64,000 nucleotides of DNA from Pseudomonas atagonensis. GTDB taxonomy: Bacteria; Pseudomonadota; Gammaproteobacteria; Pseudomonadales; Pseudomonadaceae. Shown one piece after another: positions 50,390 to 60,800 of this stretch. Position 1 is the first letter of the stretch. Each line of letters starts with the position of its first letter. A program made the translations under genes and the position numbers. The notes under the pieces were generated by a model, which was not told the origin of the DNA, did no database searches, and was given only the letters and a program-made list of their open reading frames with translations. The DNA is taken from positions 1 to 64,000 of the forward strand of contig NZ_VXCA01000024.1 of NCBI RefSeq assembly GCF_011369485.1, read 5' to 3'.

Positions 50390-51630
50390 TGTCCAGTCTG
50401 GCAGATGCAACCATCCAGTCTGATCTGGATATCGCCCCGCTGTTGTTGCCCGCGCAGGTCTTGCGCAACGACGCCCAAGCCATCAAGGCCGCCCAGGAAC
50501 TGGCGCAAGTCGCCCGCGTGCAAGCTGCCAAACGTGACCGTCAGCGCAAGCTGCCGTGGTCGGAAATCGAACAGTTCACCCGCAGCGGTCTGGGCAGCAT
50601 CGCCATCCCGCGCGAGTACGGTGGTCCGCAGGTTTCTTTCGTGACGCTGGCCGAGGTGTTCGCGATCATTTCCGCGGCCGACCCGGCGCTGGGACAGATC
50701 CCGCAGAACCAGTTCGGCATCATCAACCTGGTGCTCGGCAGCGCCACTGAAGAACAGAAAAAGCAGTTGTTCCAGAGCGTTCTGGAAGGCTGGCGCATTG
50801 GCAATGCCGGCCCTGAACGCGGCACCAAAAACACCTTGGAACTGAAAGCGCGCATCACCGCTGACGGCGATGATTTCGTGATCAACGGCCAGAAGTTTTA
50901 CTCCACCGGCGCACTGTTCGCGCACTGGGTCGCGGTCAAGGCGCTCAACGATGACGGCAAGCAAGTGCTGGCCTTCGTCCGTCGCGGCACTCCGGGCCTG
51001 CGTATTGTTGATGACTGGTCTGGCTTCGGTCAGCGCACCACCGCCAGCGGCACGATTTTGCTGAACAACGTGCGTGTCGAAGCGGGGCTTGTCGTCGATA
51101 ACTGGAAGATCAACGAGAAGCCGAATACCCAAGGCGCCGTGTCGCAATTGATTCAGGCCGCCATCGATGCCGGGATCGCCCGCGGCGCCATCGATGACGC
51201 CATCGAATTCGTCAAAACCCGCGCGCGGCCATGGATTGACGCCAAGGTCGAACGCGCCAGCGATGACCTCTACGTGATCGCCGACATCGGCAAACTGAAA
51301 ATCGAACTGCACGCCGCCGAAGCGTTGCTGCGCAAGGCCGGGCAAGTGCTCGATCAGGTGCACGCCGCACCGCTCACCGCCGACTCCGCCGCCCGCGCCT
51401 CGATTGCCGTGGCCGAAGCCAAAGTGCTGACCACCGAGATCTCGCTGTTGGCCAGCGAAAAACTTTTCGAACTGGCCGGCAGTCGCGCGACCCTCGCCGA
51501 ATTCAACCTCGACCGCCACTGGCGCAACGCCCGGGTGCACACCCTGCACGACCCAGTGCGCTGGAAGTATCACGCGGTGGGTGCCTATCGCCTCAACGGC
51601 ACTTTGCCTGCTCGCCATTCCTGGATCTGA
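50389..51630 (+). CDS. SfnB-like acyl-CoA-dehydrogenase-family flavoprotein (1)
   Basis: A 413-residue enzyme of the acyl-CoA dehydrogenase fold: N-terminal helices, a middle beta domain (NAGPERGTKNTLELKARI, FVINGQKFYSTG), and a C-terminal helical bundle with FELAGSRATL near the end. The SfnB branch is associated with sulfur acquisition in Pseudomonas. It would bind FMN/FAD; its substrate is unknown. AAGGAG at 50375-50380 selects ATG 50389 over GTG 50386. The next gene is a paralogue, 36 bp away. Confidence 0.85.
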   Translation: MSSLADATIQSDLDIAPLLLPAQVLRNDAQAIKAAQELAQVARVQAAKRDRQRKLPWSEIEQFTRSGLGSIAIPREYGGPQVSFVTLAEVFAIISAADPALGQIPQNQFGIINLVLGSATEEQKKQLFQSVLEGWRIGNAGPERGTKNTLELKARITADGDDFVINGQKFYSTGALFAHWVAVKALNDDGKQVLAFVRRGTPGLRIVDDWSGFGQRTTASGTILLNNVRVEAGLVVDNWKINEKPNTQGAVSQLIQAAIDAGIARGAIDDAIEFVKTRARPWIDAKVERASDDLYVIADIGKLKIELHAAEALLRKAGQVLDQVHAAPLTADSAARASIAVAEAKVLTTEISLLASEKLFELAGSRATLAEFNLDRHWRNARVHTLHDPVRWKYHAVGAYRLNGTLPARHSWI

Positions 51631-51666
51631 CGACCGCACACTTTCTCAAGAGCCTGGAGAAAACCT

Positions 51667-52860
51667 ATGACTTTTTCCCATCCCGTCGCGGTCATCACCA
51701 GCGATGAGCAAGCCCTGATCGTCGCCAGCGACCTGGCCGAAGATTTCAAACGCGACAGCGCCATTCGCGACCGTGAACGTCGCCTGCCGCTGCCGGAACT
51801 CGACGTATTTTCCCGCTCGGGCCTGTGGGGCATCAGCGTGCCGAAAGAATACGGCGGCGCCGGCGTGTCCAACGTGACCTTGGCCAAAGTCATCGCCCTG
51901 ATCGCACAGGCAGACGGCTCGCTCGGGCAGATCCCGCAGAACCATTTCTATGCCCTCGAAGTGCTGCGGGTGAACGGCAGCCACGCACAGAAACAACGCT
52001 TGTACGCCGAAGTGCTGGCCGGCCAACGCTTCGGCAATGCGCTGGCGGAACTGGGCACAAAAACCGCTCACGACCGCGTCACCAGCCTCAAACACGACGG
52101 CGATGGTTATCGCATCAACGGCCGCAAGTTTTATGCGACTGGTGCGATCTACGCCCAACGCATTCCGACTTCGGTGGTCGATGAAAACGGTGTGCAGCAA
52201 CTGGCCTTCGTGCCCCGCGACAGCAAAGGCCTGACGGTGATCGACGACTGGAGCGGCTTCGGTCAGCGCACCACTGGCAGCGGTTCGGTGGTGTTCGAAG
52301 ACGTCTACGTTGCCGCCGAAGACGTGATCCCGTTCCAAAGCGCTTTCGAGCGCCCGACCACCGTTGGCCCGCTGGCGCAGATCCTCCACGCCGCCATCGA
52401 CACTGGCATCGCTCGCGCCGCTTACGAAGATGCGTTGCACTTCGTACGCAGCAAAACCCGGCCATGGATCGACTCAGGCAATGACAAAGCCACCGAAGAT
52501 CCGCTGACGTTGAAGAGCTTCGGGCACTTGAGCATTCGTCTGCACGCCACCGAGGCGCTGCTCGAACGCGCCGGCGAATTCCTCGACGCCGCCCAAGCCG
52601 AACTTAACGCCAAGAATGTCGCCGCCGCATCGATTGCCGTCGCCGAAGCACGGGCGATCAGCACTGAAATTTCCCTGGCCGCCGGCAGCACGCTGTTCGA
52701 ACTGGCCGGCAGCCAGGCGACCCTGATCGAGCACGGTCTCGACCGTCACTGGCGCAACGCCCGCGTGCACACCCTGCACGACCCGGTGCGCTGGAAGTAT
52801 CACGCGGTGGGCAATTACTACCTCAACGATGAAAACCCGCCACTGCGGGGGACCATCTGA
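51667..52860 (+). CDS. SfnB-like acyl-CoA-dehydrogenase-family flavoprotein (2)
   Basis: A 397-residue paralogue of the preceding protein, identical in long stretches near the end (DRHWRNARVHTLHDPVRWKY) and similar throughout (IIDDWSGFGQRTT or VIDDWSGFGQRTT; GQIPQN). Two adjacent copies may work on related substrates or as a hetero-oligomer. It overlaps the following monooxygenase gene by one base, so the pair is co-translated with it. Confidence 0.86.
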   Translation: MTFSHPVAVITSDEQALIVASDLAEDFKRDSAIRDRERRLPLPELDVFSRSGLWGISVPKEYGGAGVSNVTLAKVIALIAQADGSLGQIPQNHFYALEVLRVNGSHAQKQRLYAEVLAGQRFGNALAELGTKTAHDRVTSLKHDGDGYRINGRKFYATGAIYAQRIPTSVVDENGVQQLAFVPRDSKGLTVIDDWSGFGQRTTGSGSVVFEDVYVAAEDVIPFQSAFERPTTVGPLAQILHAAIDTGIARAAYEDALHFVRSKTRPWIDSGNDKATEDPLTLKSFGHLSIRLHATEALLERAGEFLDAAQAELNAKNVAAASIAVAEARAISTEISLAAGSTLFELAGSQATLIEHGLDRHWRNARVHTLHDPVRWKYHAVGNYYLNDENPPLRGTI

Positions 52861-54212
52861 TGGCGAAGAAAAAGATCCTGCTCAACGCGTTCAACATGAA
52901 CTGCATCGGCCACATCAACCACGGCTTGTGGACGCATCCGCGCGACACCTCGACGCGCTACAACACCCTTGAATACTGGACCGAACTGGCGCAGTTGCTG
53001 GAGCGCGGGTTGTTCGACGGACTGTTCATCGCCGACATCGTCGGCGTGTACGACGTCTATCAGGACTCGGTGGATGTCACGCTGAAAGAGTCGATTCAAT
53101 TGCCGGTCAACGATCCGCTGCTGCTGGTGTCGGCCATGGCTGCGGTGACGAAAAACCTCGGTTTCGGCCTTACTGCCAACCTCACCTACGAGCCGCCATA
53201 TCTGTTCGCCCGGCGCATGTCGACCCTCGATCATTTGAGCCGTGGCCGGGTCGGCTGGAACATCGTCACCGGTTATCTCGACAGCGCCGCCAAGGCCATG
53301 GGCCTGCGCGAGCAGGTCGAGCACGACCGTCGCTACGACCAGGCCGACGAGTACCTCGAAGTGCTCTACAAACTCTGGGAAGGCAGTTGGGAAAACGGTG
53401 CGGTACTCAATGACCGTGATCAGCGCATCTACGCGACCCCGGAGAAAGTGCACAAAGTCGAGCACCGTGGCGAGTTCTATCAGGTTGAGGGTTACCACCT
53501 CTGCGAGCCGTCGCCACAACGCACGCCGGTGCTGTTTCAGGCCGGCAGTTCCGATCGCGGCTTGCTGTTCGCCGGGCGTCACGCCGAGTGCGTGTTCATC
53601 AGCGGTCAGAACAAACCGTCGACCAAGGTGCAGGTCGACAAGGTGCGCGCCAGCGCGGTTGAGGCAGGACGCAATCCCGAGGACATCAAGGTGTTCATGG
53701 GCCTCAACGTGATCGTCGGTGCAACCGAGGAAGCGGCGTGGGCCAAGCACGCCGAGTACCTCAGCTACGCCAGTGCCGAGGCCGGCGTGGCGCATTTTTC
53801 GGCGTCCACCGGGATCGACTTTTCCCAGTACGAAATCGACGAACCGATCCAGTACGTGAAAAGCAACGCCATCCAGTCCGCCACCAAAAACCTGCAAAAC
53901 AACGACTGGACGCGACGCAAGTTGCTCGACCAGCACGCCCTCGGTGGTCGCTACATCACCGTGGTCGGCTCGCCTGAGCAAGTCGCGGACGAACTGGAAT
54001 CGTGGATCGCTGAAACGGGCCTCGATGGTTTCAACCTGACTCGCATCGTCACCCCGGAAAGCTATGTGGATTTCATTGAACAGGTGATCCCGGAGTTGCA
54101 GCGGCGCGGGTCGTACAAGACCGCGTACGACAACGGCAGCCTGCGCGAGAAGCTGTTTCACGGCGCAGCGCAGCTCCCTGAGCAACATATCGGATCTTCG
54201 TTTCGCCGCTAA
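52860..54212 (+). CDS. DszA/NtaA-type flavin-dependent monooxygenase
   Basis: A 450-residue luciferase-like monooxygenase: MNCIGHINHGLWTHPRDTS near the N-terminus, RMSTLDHLSRGRVGWNIVTG and FQAGSSDRGLLFAGRHAECV. Close to dibenzothiophene-sulfone, dimethyl-sulfide and nitrilotriacetate monooxygenases. With reduced flavin it would cleave a C-S or C-N bond. It lies in one operon with two SfnB-like proteins, so an organosulfur substrate is the best inference. The metQNI-type importer follows after a REP doublet. It is only distantly similar to the other NtaA-type protein at 36462. Confidence 0.88.
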   Translation: MAKKKILLNAFNMNCIGHINHGLWTHPRDTSTRYNTLEYWTELAQLLERGLFDGLFIADIVGVYDVYQDSVDVTLKESIQLPVNDPLLLVSAMAAVTKNLGFGLTANLTYEPPYLFARRMSTLDHLSRGRVGWNIVTGYLDSAAKAMGLREQVEHDRRYDQADEYLEVLYKLWEGSWENGAVLNDRDQRIYATPEKVHKVEHRGEFYQVEGYHLCEPSPQRTPVLFQAGSSDRGLLFAGRHAECVFISGQNKPSTKVQVDKVRASAVEAGRNPEDIKVFMGLNVIVGATEEAAWAKHAEYLSYASAEAGVAHFSASTGIDFSQYEIDEPIQYVKSNAIQSATKNLQNNDWTRRKLLDQHALGGRYITVVGSPEQVADELESWIAETGLDGFNLTRIVTPESYVDFIEQVIPELQRRGSYKTAYDNGSLREKLFHGAAQLPEQHIGSSFRR

Positions 54213-54214
54213 AA

Positions 54215-54283
54215 GCTTCGCGAGCAAGCCCGCTCCCACAGGGGTACGCATTCCAAATGTGGGAGCGGGCTTGCTCGCGAAAA
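54215..54283. repeat. REP doublet
   Basis: GCTTCGCGAGCAAGCCCGC at the left and GTGGGAGCGGGCTTGCTCGC at the right are inverted copies separated by about 25 bp, between the monooxygenase and the metQ-like gene. Confidence 0.87.
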
Positions 54284-54330
54284 GGCCCGACCAGACACCA
54301 CACATCTATGCACTGACTGGAAAAACAATC

Positions 54331-55140
54331 ATGACCAAGAACCTTCTGTCCCACCCAGTCAAAGCACTGGCCCTGGCCCTCGGCCTGTTCAGCTCGGCAG
54401 TCTTCGCCGCTGACGCCCCGTTGAAAATCGGCACCACCGCCGCGTTCGCCATTCCGCTGGAAGCCGCTGTCGAAGAAGCCTCCAGACAAGGCCTGAAAGT
54501 CGAGCTGGTGGAGTTCACCGACTGGATCGCACCGAACGTCAGCCTCGCCGCCGGTGACATCGACGTGAACTACTTCCAGCACATCCCGTTCCTCGAAAAC
54601 GCCAAAGCCGCATCGGGTTTTGATCTGGTGCCATTCGCACCGGGGATCATCAACAACGTCGGCCTCTACTCGAAGAAATACAAAAGCTTCGATGAGCTTC
54701 CAGAAGGCGCCAGCGTCGCCATCGCCAACGACCCGATCAACAGCGGTCGCGGTCTGCAACTGCTGGCCAAGGCTGGCTTGATCACACTGAAACCGGGCGT
54801 CGGCTACAAGGCCACCGAAGACGACATCGTCGCCAACCCGAAGAAAGTCAAAATCCTTCAGGTCGAAGCCGTGCAACTGGTGCGCGCCTACGACGACGCC
54901 GATCTGGTTCAGGGCTACCCGGCCTACATTCGTCTGGCGAAGACTTTCGACGCCGGTTCGGCGCTGCTGTTTGACGGCCTCGACCACAAGGAATACGTGA
55001 TCCAGTTCGTGATCCAGCCGAAGAGCAAAACCGACCCGCGCCTGATCAAGTTCGTCGACATTTATCAGCATTCGCCGGCTGTACGCGCCGCGCTGGATAA
55101 AGCCCACGGCAAGCTGTATCAGGCCGGTTGGGAAAGCTGA
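54331..55140 (+). CDS. metQ: MetQ/NlpA-family substrate-binding protein
   Basis: A 269-residue periplasmic protein. A type I signal peptide ends SAVFAAD and there is no lipobox, unlike the lipoprotein MetQ of E. coli. NlpA-family segments are LKIGTTAAFAIPLEAAVEEA, GDIDVNYFQHIPFLENA and SVAIANDPINSGRGLQLLA. Members bind methionine; neighbours suggest this one may instead bind an organosulfur compound. The ATG at 54331 opens metQNI. Confidence 0.87.
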   Translation: MTKNLLSHPVKALALALGLFSSAVFAADAPLKIGTTAAFAIPLEAAVEEASRQGLKVELVEFTDWIAPNVSLAAGDIDVNYFQHIPFLENAKAASGFDLVPFAPGIINNVGLYSKKYKSFDELPEGASVAIANDPINSGRGLQLLAKAGLITLKPGVGYKATEDDIVANPKKVKILQVEAVQLVRAYDDADLVQGYPAYIRLAKTFDAGSALLFDGLDHKEYVIQFVIQPKSKTDPRLIKFVDIYQHSPAVRAALDKAHGKLYQAGWES

Positions 55141-55142
55141 GC

Positions 55143-56264
55143 ATGACGGCCGCGATCCAACGGCGACTGGAGATTCCAGAGCCACAACGTGCTGAAAAAA
55201 CCGAGCTTCATCCCGAACTGAATCGTGCCCACGTGCGCTTCATCGGTCTGGGTAAAACCTACAACGGCCGGCAGGGCCCGGTCGCGGCGTTGCAAGGCAT
55301 TGATCTGGCGATCCAGCGCGGTGAGGTGTTCGGCATCATCGGGCGCAGCGGCGCCGGCAAGTCGTCGTTGATCCGTACGATCAATCGTCTGGAACAACCA
55401 ACATCCGGGCGCGTGCTGATCGATCAGGTCGACATCGGCGAGTTCGATGAAGACCGCCTGGTCGCCCTGCGCCGCCGGATCGGCATGATCTTTCAGCACT
55501 TCAATCTGATGTCGGCGAAGACCGTTTGGCAGAACGTTGAACTGCCGCTGAAAGTGGCTGGCGTGGCGAAGGAGCAACGCGAAAAAAAGGTTCGTGAATT
55601 GCTCGAACTGGTTGGCTTGCAAGCCAAACACAAAGCCTATCCGGCGCAGCTTTCCGGCGGGCAAAAACAGCGCGTCGGCATCGCCCGCGCGCTGGTACAT
55701 GACCCGGATATTCTGCTCTGTGATGAAGCCACTTCGGCGCTGGATCCCGAGACCACGCAGTCGATTCTCGGCCTGCTGCGCGAGATCAACCAGCGCCTTG
55801 GCCTGACCATCGTTTTAATCACCCATGAGATGGCGGTGATCCGCGACATCTGCGACCGCGTGGTGGTACTGGAGCACGGACGCATCGTCGAGCAAGGCCC
55901 GGTGTGGGAGGTATTCGGTAATCCGCAACACGAGGTCAGCCAGACCTTGCTCGCGCCGCTGCAACACGCCTTGCCGGAAGAGTTGCAGAGCCGCTTGCGT
56001 GCGCAACCGCCCTCCTCCGAAGCCGCAGTGGTGTTGCGCTTGCAGTTTACCGGCAGTGCCAGTGACGAGCCGGATCTGGCGGCATTGTTCGCGGCGCTGA
56101 GTGGCCGGGTGCAATTGCTGCAGGGCGGCGTCGAACGGATTCAGGGGCATGCGTTCGGGCAATTGCTGCTGGCGGTCAGCGGCTCAGTGTTCAGCGCCGA
56201 ACAATTGCGCGAACGTGCGGGGCAATGGGCACAACGGGTGGAGGTATTGGGTTATGTGGTTTGA
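55143..56264 (+). CDS. metN: MetN-type ABC ATPase with C-terminal regulatory domain
   Basis: A 373-residue ATPase. Walker A is GRSGAGKSSLIR, signature LSGGQKQRVGIARAL, Walker B ILLCDEATSALDPET, H-loop ITHEM. Residues from about 290 (VVLRLQFTGSA, LLQGGVERIQGHAFGQLLL) form a NIL domain, which in MetN senses internal methionine and shuts transport. Two bases separate it from metQ and it overlaps metI by 11 bp. Confidence 0.9.
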   Translation: MTAAIQRRLEIPEPQRAEKTELHPELNRAHVRFIGLGKTYNGRQGPVAALQGIDLAIQRGEVFGIIGRSGAGKSSLIRTINRLEQPTSGRVLIDQVDIGEFDEDRLVALRRRIGMIFQHFNLMSAKTVWQNVELPLKVAGVAKEQREKKVRELLELVGLQAKHKAYPAQLSGGQKQRVGIARALVHDPDILLCDEATSALDPETTQSILGLLREINQRLGLTIVLITHEMAVIRDICDRVVVLEHGRIVEQGPVWEVFGNPQHEVSQTLLAPLQHALPEELQSRLRAQPPSSEAAVVLRLQFTGSASDEPDLAALFAALSGRVQLLQGGVERIQGHAFGQLLLAVSGSVFSAEQLRERAGQWAQRVEVLGYVV

Positions 56265-56898
56265 TCGCTTGCTGCAGGGGTTTATCGACACGTTTCTGAT
56301 GGTCGGTGTGTCATCACTGATCGCGTTGCTGGTGGGGATCCCCATGGCGGTGATTCTGGTCACCAGCGACAAGGGCGGAATCTACCAGGCGCCGGTGCTG
56401 AACCGTGCCTTGGGCGCGTTCGTGAACCTGTTTCGCTCGATCCCGTTCCTGATCCTGATGGTCGCGCTGATTCCGTTCACCCGGTTGATCGTCGGCACCA
56501 CTTACGGGGTGTGGGCGGCGGTGGTGCCGCTGACCATCGCGGCAACGCCATTCTTTGCGCGGATTGCCGAAGTGAGTCTGCGTGAGGTCGATCACGGCCT
56601 GATCGAAGCCGCGCAGGCCATGGGGTGCCGGCGCTGGCACATCGTCTGGCACGTATTGCTGCCGGAGGCCCTGCCGGGAATTGTCGGCGGCTTCACCATC
56701 ACCCTTGTGACAATGATCAACTCCTCAGCCATGGCCGGTGCGATTGGCGCGGGTGGCTTGGGGGACATCGCCTATCGCTACGGCTATCAGCGCTTTGACA
56801 GCCAGATCATGTTGACGGTGATTGTGTTGCTGGTGGCGTTGGTGGCGGTGATTCAGTTGGGTGGGGATCGCCTGGCGCGGGGGTTGAACAAGCGCTGA
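56254..56898 (+). CDS. metI: MetI-type ABC permease
   Basis: A 214-residue membrane protein with about five helices and the EAA loop (EAAQAMGCRRWHIVWHVLLP), matching MetI. It forms the channel energised by MetN. The ATG at 56254 lies within metN, with GAGG upstream; the longer upstream frame is inside metN and not coding. It ends the operon. Confidence 0.9.
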   Translation: MWFDRLLQGFIDTFLMVGVSSLIALLVGIPMAVILVTSDKGGIYQAPVLNRALGAFVNLFRSIPFLILMVALIPFTRLIVGTTYGVWAAVVPLTIAATPFFARIAEVSLREVDHGLIEAAQAMGCRRWHIVWHVLLPEALPGIVGGFTITLVTMINSSAMAGAIGAGGLGDIAYRYGYQRFDSQIMLTVIVLLVALVAVIQLGGDRLARGLNKR

Positions 56899-56971
56899 TT
56901 TTTGCTGCGCGGCAGCCTCCGGCTTCATGGCGTATATTCGCCAGACCTCCACTGCCGCGCAGCCCTCGACC

Positions 56972-57613
56972 ATGAAACAGACACCCACCGATCTCGAACA
57001 GATCACCGCCACTACCCTCGGTCACTACAACGCTGTCGCGGAAGACTTCCGTGAAGGCACCCGTGATCACGATGTCAGCCAGAACATCGATGCGTTGCTG
57101 CGGCATATTCAGGGCGCAGCGCCCTTCACGATTCTGGATTTCGGCTGCGGGCCGGGTCGCGACTTGCAGACGTTTACGCGCATGGGCCACGTCGCCGTCG
57201 GCCTCGATGGTTCGCAGGAGTTTGCGCGGATGGCGCGTGAGGACAGTGGCTGTGAGGTGTTGCAGCAGGATTTTCTGAAACTGGACCTGCCGGTTGAACG
57301 CTTTGACGGGATCTTCGCCAACGCGGTGCTGTTTCATGTGCCGTTGCAGGAGTTGCCTCGGATTCTGAAGCAACTGCACGGGACATTGAAACCGGGTGGC
57401 GTGTTGTTCAGTTCCAATCCGCGCGGGGATAACCGTGAAGGCTGGAACGGGCCGCGTTATGGTTCGTATCACGATCTGGAGGCGTGGCAGGGGTTGTTGA
57501 CGGCAGCGGGGTTTGTCGAGCTGGAGCATTACTTCCGGCCGGCGGGGCTGCCGCGTGAGCAGCAGCCCTGGCTGGCGAGTGTCTGGCGCAAAATAGGAGA
57601 CTGCGGTGTATAA
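56972..57613 (+). CDS. Class I SAM-dependent methyltransferase
   Basis: A 213-residue enzyme with SAM motif I ILDFGCGPGRDLQTF and post-motif FDGIFANAVLFHVPLQELPR, typical of small-molecule methyltransferases. Substrate unknown. Two ATGs are possible: 56972 (MKQTPTDLE), which starts where the family usually does, and 56927; neither has a good ribosome-binding site. It is separate from metI and followed by a repeat element. Confidence 0.8.
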   Translation: MKQTPTDLEQITATTLGHYNAVAEDFREGTRDHDVSQNIDALLRHIQGAAPFTILDFGCGPGRDLQTFTRMGHVAVGLDGSQEFARMAREDSGCEVLQQDFLKLDLPVERFDGIFANAVLFHVPLQELPRILKQLHGTLKPGGVLFSSNPRGDNREGWNGPRYGSYHDLEAWQGLLTAAGFVELEHYFRPAGLPREQQPWLASVWRKIGDCGV

Positions 57614-57619
57614 GGGACT

Positions 57620-57801
57620 CCCCCCTCACCCCAGCCCTCTCCCGGAGGGAGAGGGAGCCGACCGAGATATCTTGCGCAATACATCGACCTGAAAGTGCGG
57701 TGTCGATTATGGATTCGGCACATCAAGGTCAGGTCGATGTATTGCGTGAGCATCCCCCATTCGGTTCCCTCTCCCTACGGGAGAGGGTTAGGGTGAGGGA
57801 T
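57620..57801. repeat. Long palindromic intergenic element, copy D
   Basis: The left arm CCCCCTCACCCCAGCCC with CTCTCCCGGAGGGAGAGG is mirrored by CCCTCTCCCTACGGGAG and GGGTTAGGGTGAGGG. The core carries GTCGATTATGGATTCGG, the inverse of the core word in copies B and C, so this copy is in the opposite orientation. It lies between the convergent methyltransferase and efflux genes. Confidence 0.85.
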
Positions 57802-57810
57802 GCTTTTGAT

Positions 57811-60800
57811 CTAATTTTTTTTCGGCTCGCGAATCTTGTACCAGGCCACATACAGCGCCGGCAGAAACAGCAGTGTCAGCAAGGTCGCAATCACGATCCC
57901 GCCAATCATCGCGTAGGCCATCGGCCCCCAGAACACTTCGCGGGCAATCGGGATCATGCCCATGCTCGCCGCTGCCGCCGTCAGCAGAATCGGCCGGCGT
58001 CGATGCTCGGTCGCTTCCACCACCGCATCCCACGGCGCGTAGCCCTTCTTCTCGAACTCGTCGATCTGCGTCACCAGAATCACCGAGTTGCGGATGATGA
58101 TGCCGATCAGCGCGAGAATCCCGAGGATTGCCACGAAGCCCATCGGCGTGCCGGTCGGCACCAGCGCCAGCACCACGCCGATCAAGCCCAGCGGCGCGAC
58201 ACTCGCCACCAGGAACAGCTTCTGCACGCTGTGTAACTGGATCATCAGGAACGTCGCCATCAGGAACAGCATCAGCGGCAATACCTTGGCGATCGGCCCT
58301 TGCGCCTTGCCGCTTTCCTCCACCGTACCGCCAGTGGCGACTTTGTAGCCGACCGGGAGTTTTTCGGCGAAGGCATCAATGGACGGCTTGAGCAGTTTCA
58401 CCAGATCGGTGGGCTGGATTTCGTCGCGCACCGACGCCTTGATGGTGATCGTCGGCAACCGGTCGCGACGCCACACCAGCGGCTGCTCCAGTTCATAACG
58501 CACGGTGGCAAACGCCAGCAGCGGAATCGACGTGCCGCCCGGCGTGACGATCTGCAGGTTCTGCAGGGTTTCCGGGGTTCCACGTTCGGAATCCACAGCG
58601 CGACCAACCACATTGATCAGGTAGATATCGTCATCGACCTGGGTCAACGGCGAGCCACTGACGATGCTGTTCATCAGGTTCGCCACGTCTTCGGACGACA
58701 GCCCGAGCTGGCGCGCCTTGTCCTGGGCGATGTCGATGCGCAGAACCTTGCCCGGCTCGTTCCAGTCGTAAATGATCTCGCCGATGTGCGGGTTCTTGTC
58801 CAGTTCAGTGGCGAGGTCGATGGCGTGTTTGCGCACCTGATCGATGTCTTTGCCGCTGACCCGATACTGGATCGGCCGCCCGACCGGCGGGCCCATTTCC
58901 AGTGCTTGCACGTAACTGCCGATGCCGACGAAGTCCTTGTGCAAACGCTCACGCAGTCGCTGACTCAAGGCCTCGCGGGCCTCGAAGTTTTTGCTGACGA
59001 TGACCAGTTGCGCGTAATACGGGTTTTGCAGTTGCTGATCGAGCGGCAGGTAGAAACGGATTGCACCCTGGCCGATGTAAGTGCTCCAGCGCACGATGTC
59101 GTCATCGCCCTTGAGCGTCGCTTCGAGCTTGTCGACAGCCTTGCGGGTCTCGTCGATGGAGGCGTTTTGCGGCAGGTTCAGATCGACCAGAATTTCCGGG
59201 CGATCAGAGGACGGGAAAAACTGGTTCTGCACAAAGCGCATGCAAAACACCGCCAGCACAAAGCACAACACCGTGATGCCAATCGCCCACCAACGATTGC
59301 GCATGCACCACAGCAGACCGCCGTTGAACGCGCGCCCGACGCGCCCGGGCTCCGCCGCGTGCGGCTTCACGTTGGTGCTAAGGATATGCACGCCGATCAC
59401 CGGCGCGAAGAACACCGCCACCACCCACGAAACCAGCATGGCCACAGCGATCACCGCGAACAGGGTGAAGGTGTATTCACCGGCAGAACTGGCGTTGAGG
59501 CCGATGGGCACGAAACCGGCCACGGTTACCAGCGTACCGGTGAGCATCGGGAACGCCGTCGAGGTGTAGGCGAACGTGGCCGCCTGCTCCCGGGTCTCGC
59601 CCATTTCCAGGCGCGTGACCATCATTTCCACGGTGATCATCGCGTCGTCCACCAGCAAGCCGAGGGCGATGATCAGCGCACCGAGGGAAATCCGCTGCAT
59701 GGTGATGCCGCTGTATTCCATGAACACAAACACCATCGCCAGCACCAGCGGAATCGAACACGCCACCACCAGCCCGGCGCGCACGCCGAGGCTGATGAAG
59801 CTCACCACCAGCACGATGATCACCGCTTCAAACAAGGCGCTGGTGAAACCCCCGACAGCCTCTTCCACCACCACGGCTTGATCGGAAACCGTGTGCACGC
59901 CAACACCAACCGGCAGGTCAGCCGTCAGTTGATCAATGCGCGCGTGCAGGGCTTTACCGAATTCCTGAACGTTGCCGCCCTTCTGCATGGCAATTGCCAG
60001 GCCGATGGCCGGTTTGCCGTCGAAACGAAACTCCGGGGTGGCCGGGTCGACGTAGCCACGGCTGATGTCGGCGATGTCGGCCAGGCGATAGAAACGGTCA
60101 TTGAGTTTGAGATTGACCTCGGCCAGATCCTTTTCCGAGGCGAACTGCCCGGAAGTGCGCACGGAAATACGCTCAGGCCCGGCCTCGATCACCCCGGCCG
60201 GCGTCACCGCATTCTGCGATTGCAGGCTCTGCACCACTTGCCGCTGATCGATGCCCAGCGCCGCCAGTTTGCGCGTGGAGAAGTTCAGGTAAATCACTTC
60301 ATCCTGCTGGCCGACCATCTCGATCTTGCCCAGCCCCGGCACGTTGCGAATCTCGGCCCGCGCCTGCTCCACGTAGTCGCGCAACTGGCGCATGGTCAGG
60401 CCATCGGCGGTAAACGCGTACACCGAGCCGAACACGTCACCGAACTCATCGTTGAATCCCGGGCCTTGAATCCCCTGAGGGAACTGGCCGCGAATGTCGT
60501 CGATCTTCTTGCGCACCTGATACCAGATTTCCGGAATGTCCTTGGCACTGGTGGTGTCGCGCAAGTACACGTACACCGTTGACTCGCCGGGTCGCGTGTA
60601 GCTTTTCACGTAGTCGAGGGAGTCGAGTTCTTCAAGTTTTTTCTCAATGCGGTCGGTGACCTGCTTGAGGGTCTCTTCCTGGGTCGCGCCCGGCCATTTG
60701 CTCTGGATCACCATGGTTTTGATGGTGAACGACGGGTCTTCTTCGCGCCCCAGATTGAAGTACGAAAACACCCCCATCAGCAGCCCGACGAACATCAGAT

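Noticed and set aside
58300..60582. 760-residue open frame on the plus strand
   Set aside because: Antisense to the RND transporter gene, which has full family motifs; the shadow product has low-complexity His/Arg/Asp content and no domain.
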